Assembly (NCBI GenBank): GCA_041481895.1 | Contig: JBGPCQ010000105.1 | Span: 1-10,820 of the forward strand | Source: JAMPXD01 sp041481895 | GTDB taxonomy: Bacteria > Desulfobacterota > Desulfuromonadia > Geobacterales > Geobacteraceae | Direction: 5' to 3' | Length of the DNA: 10,820 nucleotides | In this document: positions 1-5,322 of the stretch, piece by piece | Position numbering within the stretch: position 1 is the stretch's first letter | Layout: every line of letters begins with the position of its first letter | Position numbers and translations under genes: made by a program | The notes under the pieces: generated by a model | Databases searched by the model: none | Told to the model about the DNA's origin: nothing | Seen by the model: only the letters and a program-made list of their open reading frames with translations

Positions 1-271
1 GATCGACTGTTTCGGCAACGTTAAACCCTGCTCCTATTTCCACCGCTCCGCCGGCAACGTGAAGACCACGCCGTTCCGGGATATCTGGGAGAACTCCGAG
101 ATATTCAACGACCTGCGCAACTTCAAGGCCTACAAGGGGAAGTGCGGCGAGTGCGAATATATCAACGTCTGCGGCGGCTGCCGGGCGCGGGCGGATGCGG
201 TGTCCGGGGACTATATGGCAGAAGAGCCGTTCTGTAATTACGTCCCTATACGCCTTCAGAAGAAGGCGTAA
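1..271 (+). CDS. Radical SAM/SPASM protein, C-terminal part (AhbD/NirJ-like), 5' truncated
   Basis: Only the last 89 codons are present, read from base 2; the start lies outside the window. The fragment has a SPASM-type cysteine pattern: DCFGNVKPC, then KCGEC, VCGGCRARAD and a final FCNY, seven cysteines in all. These normally ligate an auxiliary 4Fe-4S cluster beside the catalytic radical SAM cluster, which would be in the missing N-terminal part. The CxxC-x5-CGGCRARA arrangement with a downstream PFC is what I know from the haem-related radical SAM proteins AhbD and NirJ (decarboxylation of tetrapyrrole side chains). hemE follows 166 bp downstream on the same strand, which supports a tetrapyrrole role. 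Other SPASM maturases share this ending, so the subfamily is an inference; the domain class is fairly secure. Confidence 0.8.
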   Translation, partial: IDCFGNVKPCSYFHRSAGNVKTTPFRDIWENSEIFNDLRNFKAYKGKCGECEYINVCGGCRARADAVSGDYMAEEPFCNYVPIRLQKKA

Positions 272-323
272 GGAACGCGCTATTTCCGCCATCTTGGCGC
301 CGTCCTCGAATCTCCTCTTGTGC

Positions 324-342
324 GGCGTAGCGCTGCTACGCC
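324..342. repeat. Perfect 8-bp hairpin in the gap before hemE
   Basis: GGCGTAGC (324-331) and GCTACGCC (335-342) form a perfect 8-bp stem with a 3-base loop. The 166-bp gap between the radical SAM gene and hemE also holds a small CGCCA/TGGCG hairpin near 288-300. No T-run follows either hairpin, so neither is a convincing intrinsic terminator. They may be part of an intergenic repeat or a structured leader of hemE. I see no other gene in this gap. Confidence 0.45.
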
Positions 343-437
343 TCCGCGGGAGCTTCTGCGGGTGCACCAACCTGACGAAAATATCACGTTTCAGGGTTTC
401 AATCAAAATCGAAAAATTATCCTGAGGAGGGATTTTC

Positions 438-1457
438 ATGAATACACGTTTTCTCGATGCCTGCTGGGGCAAGCCGGTCGACCGGACGCCGGTCTGGCTG
501 ATGCGCCAGGCGGGGCGCTATCTCCCCGATTACATGCGGGTGCGCTCGAAGTGCACCTTTCTCGAACTCTGCAAAACCCCTGGGCTCGCCGCCGAAGTGA
601 CCATCCAGCCGGTGGATATCCTGGGGGTCGACGCGGCCATACTCTTCTCCGATATCCTCACCCCCGTGGAGCCGATGGGGATGAAGCTCGACTTCGTGCC
701 CGGCCCGGTCTTCGAGCACCCGATCCGCACCATGGCAGACGTGGAGGCCCTTCGCATCCCCCGGATGGAGCAGGACGTCCCGTATGTCCTGGAGACGCTC
801 AAGATCCTCCGCCGTGAGCTGGCGACGAAAGTGCCGCTCATCGGCTTCGGCGGCGCACCTTTCACGCTCGCCTGCTACATGGTCGAGGGGAAGGGTTCCA
901 AGGACTTCGCGGCACTGAAAAAGATGATGTACGCAGAGCCGGAGGTCTACGCGGCTCTCATGGAAAAAATCACCACCATGGACATGGAGTACCTGAACGC
1001 CCAGATCAAGGCGGGCGCCCAGGCGATCCAGATCTTCGATACCTGGGGCGGCATGCTCTCCCCGGCCGACTACGAGCGCTACGTCCTCCCGTACACCCAA
1101 CGCCTTATCAACGGGCTGAACAGGACCAGCGTGCCGGTCATCCACTTCGTCAAGGGGGCGGGTACCATGCTCGATATCGTCAAACAGGCTGGTGGCGATG
1201 TCATGGGTCTTGACTGGCATGTGAACCTTGGCAAGGCGAGGGACATCCTCGGCGACATGGCTGTGCAGGGGAACCTTGACCCGACCGTCCTCTTCGCACC
1301 TAAGGAGATCATCGAGCGGGAAGTGAAACGGGTCCTCGACGAGAACGCCGGAAGGCCGGGGCTCATCTTCAACCTCGGTCACGGCATCCTGCCGACGGTG
1401 CCGCCGGAGAATGCGATCTTTATGGTCGAGTGCGTGCACCGGTTGTCGCAAAAATAA
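438..1457 (+). CDS. hemE: Uroporphyrinogen decarboxylase
   Basis: HemE removes the four acetate carboxyl groups of uroporphyrinogen III to give coproporphyrinogen III, a cytosolic, cofactor-free step of haem synthesis. The protein has 339 residues, normal for the family, and is complete. Visible hallmarks are the N-terminal signature PVWLMRQAGRYLP (18-30) with the substrate-binding arginines R23 and R27, SDILTP with D72 (the essential aspartate), GFGGAPFTLACYMVEG with Y147, IFDTWGG (199-205), HFVKGAG (236-242) and NLGHGI with H315. The ATG at 438 has a strong GAGGAGG ribosome site at 424-430, seven bases upstream. An AhbD/NirJ-like gene lies upstream on the same strand, and a strong hairpin begins about a dozen bases past the stop. 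No other haem gene is in the window. Confidence 0.97.
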   Translation: MNTRFLDACWGKPVDRTPVWLMRQAGRYLPDYMRVRSKCTFLELCKTPGLAAEVTIQPVDILGVDAAILFSDILTPVEPMGMKLDFVPGPVFEHPIRTMADVEALRIPRMEQDVPYVLETLKILRRELATKVPLIGFGGAPFTLACYMVEGKGSKDFAALKKMMYAEPEVYAALMEKITTMDMEYLNAQIKAGAQAIQIFDTWGGMLSPADYERYVLPYTQRLINGLNRTSVPVIHFVKGAGTMLDIVKQAGGDVMGLDWHVNLGKARDILGDMAVQGNLDPTVLFAPKEIIEREVKRVLDENAGRPGLIFNLGHGILPTVPPENAIFMVECVHRLSQK

Positions 1458-1462
1458 TCAGT

Positions 1463-1646
1463 AAAATGAAAGGCCCACCGGTGTTCGGTGGGCCTTGCGG
1501 TTAACTTCTCTGTTTCCCATTGTAAGGGTCTTTCCGGCGGTTGTTACCGTCGGAGTGGTACTTCAGTCATGTTATTATCCTGCCCGGTGGAGTAGTTTCG
1601 ATAGTATGTCCTCCTTTTCCGAGAGTCTGTTACAGGTAGCTACCCT
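1463..1646 (-). ncRNA. Candidate small RNA A (~184 nt), paralogue of the RNA at 1743-1929
   Basis: Read leftward, a TATACT -10 box (1658-1653) lies seven bases before a predicted start near 1646, and the transcript would end at the T-rich tail of the hairpin at 1470-1496. The 5' end carries AGGGTAGCTACCTGT and, about 17 bases later, AAGGAGG; both are also found in copy B. A second hairpin (TCCGACGG / CCGCCGGA, one A-C mismatch, centred near 1545) and a short CCC/GGG hairpin match positions in copy B. There are five GGA triplets, not clearly more than chance. No open frame of note is present. The mismatch in the second hairpin would be a G-U pair on the other strand, so rightward transcription is not excluded. 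Existence of a structured unit is well supported; transcription is inferred. Confidence 0.5.
1470..1496. terminator. 11-bp GC-rich terminator hairpin after hemE, usable in both directions
   Basis: A perfect 11-bp stem (AAGGCCCACCG / CGGTGGGCCTT) with a 5-base loop sits 12 bases past the hemE stop. On the + strand the bases after the stem (GCGGTTAAC) are not T-rich. On the minus strand the stem runs into TTTCATTTT, so it looks like a better terminator for leftward transcription, namely for small RNA candidate A. It probably ends both hemE and that RNA. Confidence 0.8.
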
Positions 1647-1658
1647 GATAATAGTATA
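1632..1658. repeat. 27-bp direct repeat, copy 1 (contains GGTAGCTACC)
   Basis: ACAGGTAGCTACCCTGAT, two variable bases, then TAGTATA. The same 27 positions recur at 1915-1941 with only the two middle bases changed. The core GGTAGCTACC is a perfect 10-bp palindrome lying at the predicted transcript start of small RNA A. It may be an operator overlapping the start site, or a small 5' hairpin in the RNA. Confidence 0.9.
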
Positions 1659-1680
1659 TCGCAGTCAATAGAAATTTACA
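1653..1680 (-). promoter_or_regulatory. Putative leftward promoter of small RNA A
   Basis: The -10 box is TATACT (1658-1653 on the minus strand), identical to that of copy B. The best -35 match, TGTAAA at 1680-1675 with a 16-base spacer, is weak. Three TGTAA motifs on the minus strand (+ strand TTACA starting at 1676, 1684 and 1698) stand upstream in an AT-rich stretch. They could be activator-binding sites, but they are not the classical GacA-type inverted repeat. Confidence 0.4.
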
Positions 1681-1742
1681 GTCTTACAAAAAATATTTTA
1701 CAGGGGTATACTCATATATTGTGCGGGGTCCGGTCCTGCCAG

Positions 1743-1929
1743 AATATGAAAGGCCCGCCATTTCCGGCGGGCCTTCCTGTTTCCTGTCTTCTGTGCACCC
1801 TGTCAGCAGGGTCATTCCGGCGATCAATTCCGCCGGATCAGGTACTGCCTAAGCTTTTCCTCGGGATTTACTTCCTCGATTCCGGCTCTACCTCCTTGGC
1901 AGTGAATTAACCACACAGGTAGCTACCCT
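1743..1929 (-). ncRNA. Candidate small RNA B (~187 nt), GGA-rich, possible CsrA/Rsm-type regulator
   Basis: Leftward reading gives an extended -10 (TGGTATACT), a predicted start near 1929, and an end at the T-rich side of the hairpin at 1750-1775. The RNA starts with AGGGTAGCTACCTGT and carries AAGGAGG about 19 bases later, as in copy A. It then has a perfect 7-bp hairpin (TCCGGCG / CGCCGGA), a perfect 6-bp hairpin with CTGA loop (ACCCTG / CAGGGT) and the terminator. Nine GGA triplets occur in 187 nt (roughly three expected), several in single-stranded or loop positions including the terminator loop. This is the signature of RNAs that titrate CsrA/RsmA, but sequence identity to a known family is not something I can claim. 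No plausible peptide is encoded. Confidence 0.52.
1750..1775. terminator. 10-bp GC-rich terminator hairpin of small RNA B
   Basis: A perfect stem (AAGGCCCGCC / GGCGGGCCTT) with a 6-base loop. On the minus strand it is followed by TTTCATATTC, and its loop reads GGAAAT, so a GGA triplet is displayed in the loop. The stem is the diverged counterpart of the one at 1470-1496, and both are preceded on the + strand by ATGA. No + strand gene ends here, which favours leftward use. Confidence 0.7.
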
Positions 1930-1941
1930 GATGTTAGTATA
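1915..1941. repeat. 27-bp direct repeat, copy 2 (contains GGTAGCTACC)
   Basis: This is the second copy of the block at 1632-1658, differing only in its two middle bases. It spans the -10 box and predicted start of small RNA B. The distance from this block to its hairpin (165 bases, start to start) is nearly the same as in copy 1 (162), which shows that a whole unit was duplicated rather than a lone box. Confidence 0.9.
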
Positions 1942-1954
1942 CCACAAATTATGG

Positions 1955-1979
1955 CAAGAAAAGCAAGCAGATTTTCTTG
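1955..1979. promoter_or_regulatory. AT-rich 8-bp inverted repeat at the -35 region of small RNA B
   Basis: CAAGAAAA (1955-1962), nine bases, TTTTCTTG (1972-1979): a perfect inverted repeat. It lies about 26 to 50 bases upstream of the predicted start of small RNA B, where a regulator would act. The possible -35 (TTGCTT at 1966-1961, 19-base spacer) falls inside it and is poor, as expected for a regulated promoter. It could instead be a weak terminator for the glycosyltransferase gene, whose stop codon is 60 bases upstream in the same direction. Confidence 0.4.
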
Positions 1980-2039
1980 TCGATGCATTCCAGGCAAAAT
2001 CCCCGTATTTGCGTGACAGAGGCCCTGCCGGTAAGCATT

Positions 2040-3191
2040 TCACACCCTGTTCTTTTTCAGCTCCGCGAGAGGATAGAAAGTGCCGCGCCAGGTTATTCCG
2101 CCTTGGACGAGGTTAAGCACCATGGTCCGGAACAGAATCCAGGCGAAGAGGAGGGCGGTCAAGGGAAAGCCGATGACGTACCAGCCTTTGGCGTTGTGGT
2201 AGCGGGCGCTGTCCAGGAAGACGATGATGATGAGAAATGCCACCGCAGCATAGACCGTGCGCGCCGGGCCGCGGGTCACAAACAGGGCGATAAAGGGAAA
2301 GAAGCTGGCGAGGCAATGGAACACGATCCCGAGGCATACCAGCGTTATGCGGTAGTCGGCACCGGCGAAGGCATTCTTTTCCAGCCCCCGGACCAGGTCG
2401 CGGATCGTGGCATACCACTCCACGCTCAAAAACCCTGCTCCGAAGAGAATGTCCTGGCGGAAGCCCTCGAACTTGACGATTTTGCCGAGCTTCATATCAT
2501 CATCGGGGCGCATCCGGATGGCCTCATGCCCGCCTGCCTGGCAATAGGCGTCGGCCTGTACCAGATTGAAGGCGCCGATACCGATATGGCAGGAGCTTTT
2601 CGGGTCCCTGGCCTTCCAGGGGCGGGCGAAGATGGAGAAGAAGAGGATGAACGAAGCCCCGAACATGTCGAGGAAAATGCTTGGCATGTGGGTTTCAGGG
2701 GTAACCGCCAGGTGATCGATGCCGTTCGCCAACAGGTAAGCGACGGCCCGTGACAGGGTGGACGGCGCCATGACGATGTCGGCGTCGGTGAAGAGGAGCA
2801 ATTCCCCGGTCGCCCGTTTGCTGCCGAGCCAGAGGGCGTGGTTCTTGCCGAGCCAACCGGGCGGCAGCTCGGCTACGTGCACCACCCTGAGACGCGCTGC
2901 GGCTGACATCATTTCCTTGAGGATGACCCCGGTGCGGTCGGTGGAGCGGTCATCCACCACGATGAGCTCGTAGTCCGGATAGTCGAGGCCCAGGAGCGAA
3001 GAGAGCGCTGTGCGGATATTCCGCTCCTCGTTGCGTGCCGCGACGATGACCGAAACCCGGGGGGGGTGGGGCGGCAGCTCCGGCAGGATGTCGCGCAGGA
3101 AGCGGACGGTGCGGTTGCCGAGCACCAGGTCGAGCCCCAGCAGGGAGTAAATGACCAGGGTCAGCAGCCCGAGCCAGAACAGGAACGTCAT
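2040..3191 (-). CDS. Membrane-bound family 2 glycosyltransferase (CrtQ/HpnB-like)
   Basis: A 383-residue GT-A fold enzyme expected to transfer a sugar from a nucleotide donor at the inner face of the cytoplasmic membrane. An N-terminal membrane segment (about 3-24) precedes the catalytic domain: VSVIVAARNEERNI (46-59), nucleotide-binding VVDDRSTD (78-85), the LGKNHAL loop (114-120), metal-binding TDAD (135-138) and RPDDD (228-232) in the position of the catalytic acid. Three or so hydrophobic helices follow (about 282-360) and then GGITWRGTFYPL (364-375), a typical end for this subgroup. Members act on carotenoid or hopanoid-type lipids, but the substrate cannot be read from this context, since no carotenoid or hopanoid genes are nearby. 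AAGGG stands seven bases before the ATG. It is divergent from the hydrolase at 3293. Confidence 0.85.
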   Translation of the reverse strand: MTFLFWLGLLTLVIYSLLGLDLVLGNRTVRFLRDILPELPPHPPRVSVIVAARNEERNIRTALSSLLGLDYPDYELIVVDDRSTDRTGVILKEMMSAAARLRVVHVAELPPGWLGKNHALWLGSKRATGELLLFTDADIVMAPSTLSRAVAYLLANGIDHLAVTPETHMPSIFLDMFGASFILFFSIFARPWKARDPKSSCHIGIGAFNLVQADAYCQAGGHEAIRMRPDDDMKLGKIVKFEGFRQDILFGAGFLSVEWYATIRDLVRGLEKNAFAGADYRITLVCLGIVFHCLASFFPFIALFVTRGPARTVYAAVAFLIIIVFLDSARYHNAKGWYVIGFPLTALLFAWILFRTMVLNLVQGGITWRGTFYPLAELKKNRV

Positions 3192-3223
3192 GTCAATACC
3201 CTTTCCGTGATGATGCGGGGAGA

Positions 3224-3241
3224 GGCGGGCTCGACCCCGCC
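3224..3241. repeat. 6-bp GC hairpin in the divergent gap
   Basis: GGCGGG (3224-3229), six bases, CCCGCC (3236-3241). It lies between the divergent glycosyltransferase and hydrolase genes, inside the likely leader of the former. No T-run follows, so it is not a terminator. It may be an operator or a structured leader. Confidence 0.3.
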
Positions 3242-3292
3242 CGGTTTATTTCACGACACTCCTTTTTTTGTGCCGATTCTTCGGTATGATTA

Positions 3293-4120
3293 ATGAGTAT
3301 GGGAACCAGTCTCGTGAAATTCATTTCCGCCTTTGCCCTGGTGTACGGGGCGTACGCGGCGCTCCTGTTTTTTGCCCAGCGCTATGTCACCTATCCCGGC
3401 CGGGGTATCCGTGCGCCGGCCAATCCTCCCGGACCGTCAGCCGGCGTTCATCCGCTATGGCTGGAGACCCGTTACGGCACTACTGAGGCATGGTTTCTGC
3501 CGGGAAAGGGGGAAGCCCAGGGGCGGAAACCGGCAGTGCTCTTCTTTCACGGCAACGGGGAGATCATCGATTTCCTGCCGGAACAGATGGAAGGGTTCCG
3601 CACAATGGGGATGGGTATTCTGCTCGTCGAATACCCGGGTTACGGCCGCTCAGCGGGGCAGACCTCCGAAGAGAGCATCACGGCAGTGGCGGCAGCGGCC
3701 TACGATGCCATGGTGAAGCTCGCCGACGTCGACCCGACACGGGTAATCGCCTTCGGCAGGTCACTCGGGGGCGGGCCTGCCTGTGCGCTCTCCCGGCTCC
3801 GTCCGCTGGCCGCCCTCGTTCTCCAGTCGCCATTTACCTCGACCCGACCCCTGGCCAGGCGCTTCCTGGTGCCCGGTTTCCTGGTCCGGGATGTTTATGA
3901 CAACCGGTCGGCGCTAGCGGTTTATCAGGGGCCGGTTCTTATCCTGCACGGTCGTTTCGACGACATCATCCCTTTCGCTCACGGCGAGGAGCTGGCGCGG
4001 GTCGCCCGAAATGCCCGTTTTATCGAGTTACCGTGCGCCCATAACGATTGCCCCCCCGATTGGCGGGAGTTCTGGCGCATTCTCGCCGGTTTCTTCCGGG
4101 AGTGCCGGATTATCGAGTAG
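3293..4120 (+). CDS. Membrane-anchored alpha/beta hydrolase, Bem46/YfhR-like
   Basis: A 275-residue serine hydrolase of the alpha/beta fold; the substrate is unknown. One N-terminal hydrophobic helix (about 8-28) should anchor it in the cytoplasmic membrane. Motifs in order are FFHGNGE (84-90, oxyanion region), EYPGYGRS (113-120), nucleophile elbow GRSLGG with S157, acid in HGRFDDIIP (D223) and CAHND with catalytic H250. This set matches the Bem46/YfhR/ABHD13 group. An in-frame stop at 3287-3289 means translation must start at the ATG at 3293 or the one at 3299. Neither has a recognisable Shine-Dalgarno site, and a TATGAT -10-like box (3285-3290) lies directly upstream, so the mRNA may have little or no leader. 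Confidence 0.88.
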   Translation: MSMGTSLVKFISAFALVYGAYAALLFFAQRYVTYPGRGIRAPANPPGPSAGVHPLWLETRYGTTEAWFLPGKGEAQGRKPAVLFFHGNGEIIDFLPEQMEGFRTMGMGILLVEYPGYGRSAGQTSEESITAVAAAAYDAMVKLADVDPTRVIAFGRSLGGGPACALSRLRPLAALVLQSPFTSTRPLARRFLVPGFLVRDVYDNRSALAVYQGPVLILHGRFDDIIPFAHGEELARVARNARFIELPCAHNDCPPDWREFWRILAGFFRECRIIE

Positions 4121-4202
4121 CAGGGGTAGAGAGAGCCGGAGGCGGGTAATTTTATCGCCGGGAAAGGCGGGACAATCCCCCCTTCTGTAGTTTCTCCGGT
4201 TG

Positions 4203-5219
4203 CTAATCCTCGCGGATGGCGATCACCACCTTGCCGAAATGGGCGCCGCTCTGCAGGTAGCGGCAGGCCTCCCGCGCCTCCGCGAAGGGGAAGGTTCGAT
4301 CGATCACCGGGCGGAGGCCGTGCAGGTCGATGGCGCGGTTCATCGCTTCGAACATCTCGCGGGAGCCGACATACAGGCCCTGGATCCGGATATTCTTCAT
4401 CACTGCCGGAAGAGGGCTGACCTCCCCCTGCTGGCCGGCCAGCACCCCGATGAGGCTGATCTGCCCCCCCACGCGGCATGCCTTCATCGATTGCGCCAGG
4501 GTACCGGCGCCGCCGACCTCGACCACGATATCAACGCCGGCACCCCCGGTCAGTTCCAGCACCCGCTTTTCCCATACAGGCTCGTTCCTGTAGTTAATCA
4601 CCTCACTGGCGCCCAACTCCTTGAGATGCGCCTCCTTGGCTGCGCTGCCGGTAGTGGCGATGACCCGGGCGCCGGCGGCGCGGGCGAACTGGAGAGCGAA
4701 GATGGAGACCCCGCCCGTTCCCAGGGTCAGGACCGTGTCGCCGCAGCAGATCCCGCCGCTGGCCAGGCAATGCCAGGCAGTGAGCGCCGCGCAGGGGAGG
4801 GTGGCTCCTTCCTCGAAGGAGAGATGGTGCGGCAGGGCCACCAATCCCCGCTCACGGAAAAGGGCATACTCCGCCAGGACACCGTCGACGGCCCCGCCGA
4901 GGGCCGATTTTGGTGCCTCGCCGGTGATCCTCCCGGCATCCCAGTCCTGGAAGAAGGTCCCGGCCACCCGGTCGCCCGTCTGCCAGCGGGTCACCCCCGC
5001 CCCGGTCTCCACCACGTCGCCGGCGCCGTCGGAGAGGGGGATGAGCGGCAGCGGCAGGTTGCGCGCATACGCACCGCCGACCATGAGCAGATCGCGGTAG
5101 TTGAGCGAGGCCGCCCGCATGCGTACCAGAACCTGCCCCAGTCCCGGTTGGGGGAGGGGCTTTTCCTTCAGCTGCAATGCGTCGATGCCGTAGTCCTTCG
5201 CGATACAGAAATAGCGCAT
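4203..5219 (-). CDS. Zinc-independent MDR-family NAD(P)-dependent oxidoreductase
   Basis: A 338-residue medium-chain dehydrogenase/reductase. The GroES-like N-terminal domain contains AASLNYRDLL (36-45) and PLSDGAGDV (61-69), followed by the Rossmann domain with the dinucleotide loop LGTGGVSIFALQFA (166-179) and a C-terminal HFGKVVI. The GHE zinc motif of classical alcohol dehydrogenases is replaced by SDGAG, and the structural-zinc cysteine cluster is missing. It should therefore act as a quinone or enone reductase-type enzyme rather than a zinc alcohol dehydrogenase. The true substrate is unknown. AGGAAAGG lies a few bases before the ATG. It is downstream of, and in line with, the GH15 gene, but the palindromic element at 5253-5322 lies between them and probably uncouples them. 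Confidence 0.87.
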   Translation of the reverse strand: MRYFCIAKDYGIDALQLKEKPLPQPGLGQVLVRMRAASLNYRDLLMVGGAYARNLPLPLIPLSDGAGDVVETGAGVTRWQTGDRVAGTFFQDWDAGRITGEAPKSALGGAVDGVLAEYALFRERGLVALPHHLSFEEGATLPCAALTAWHCLASGGICCGDTVLTLGTGGVSIFALQFARAAGARVIATTGSAAKEAHLKELGASEVINYRNEPVWEKRVLELTGGAGVDIVVEVGGAGTLAQSMKACRVGGQISLIGVLAGQQGEVSPLPAVMKNIRIQGLYVGSREMFEAMNRAIDLHGLRPVIDRTFPFAEAREACRYLQSGAHFGKVVIAIRED

Positions 5220-5252
5220 GGGTTCCCTTTCCTGTTGTTTTCCGGGGGCTCT

Positions 5253-5322
5253 AGGAGCCTGTCGGACTTAGGAAATCGAAGCGAAAATTGCAGCAGATTT
5301 ACCCTAGGTCCGACAGGCCCCT
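5253..5322. mobile_element. 70-bp MITE-like palindromic element with 20-bp terminal inverted repeats
   Basis: The 20-base ends (starting AGGAGCCTGTCGGAC and ending GTCCGACAGGCCCCT) are complementary at 18 of 20 positions around a 30-base centre. Each end is bounded by a TA dinucleotide (5252-5253 and 5322-5323), which would fit a TA target duplication of the IS630/Tc1-mariner kind. No transposase is encoded. The right edge overlaps the TAG stop of the GH15 gene (5323-5321), so the stem can also end that transcript. I believe similar CCTGTCGGAC palindromes are common in Geobacter genomes, but I could not check this. Confidence 0.65.

Noticed and set aside
417..1451. Long open frame (344 codons) on the minus strand opposite hemE
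   Set aside because: It mirrors hemE in a GC-rich sequence. Its translation is rich in His, Arg and Asp with no domain, whereas the + strand frame is an unmistakable HemE.
1675..1704. GacA-type activation site TGTAAG-N6-CTTACA upstream of RNA A
   Set aside because: Three TGTAA words are present, but they are direct repeats with spacings of 8 and 14, not the required inverted arrangement.
1457..2040. Riboswitch (for example a GEMM-type di-nucleotide sensor common in Geobacter)
   Set aside because: I could not find the conserved GEMM core, and the elements do not sit upstream of a gene in the direction that would make sense.
1719..2116. Short + strand open frames (61-63 codons) in the gap after hemE
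   Set aside because: They cross the terminator hairpin and the repeat block, have no ribosome site or homology I recognise, and are not matched by an equivalent frame in the duplicate unit.
4121..4202. Terminator between the convergent hydrolase and MDR genes
   Set aside because: Only 4-bp stems and a distant CCGGAG/CTCCGG pair are visible, with no T-run. I cannot support a specific site.
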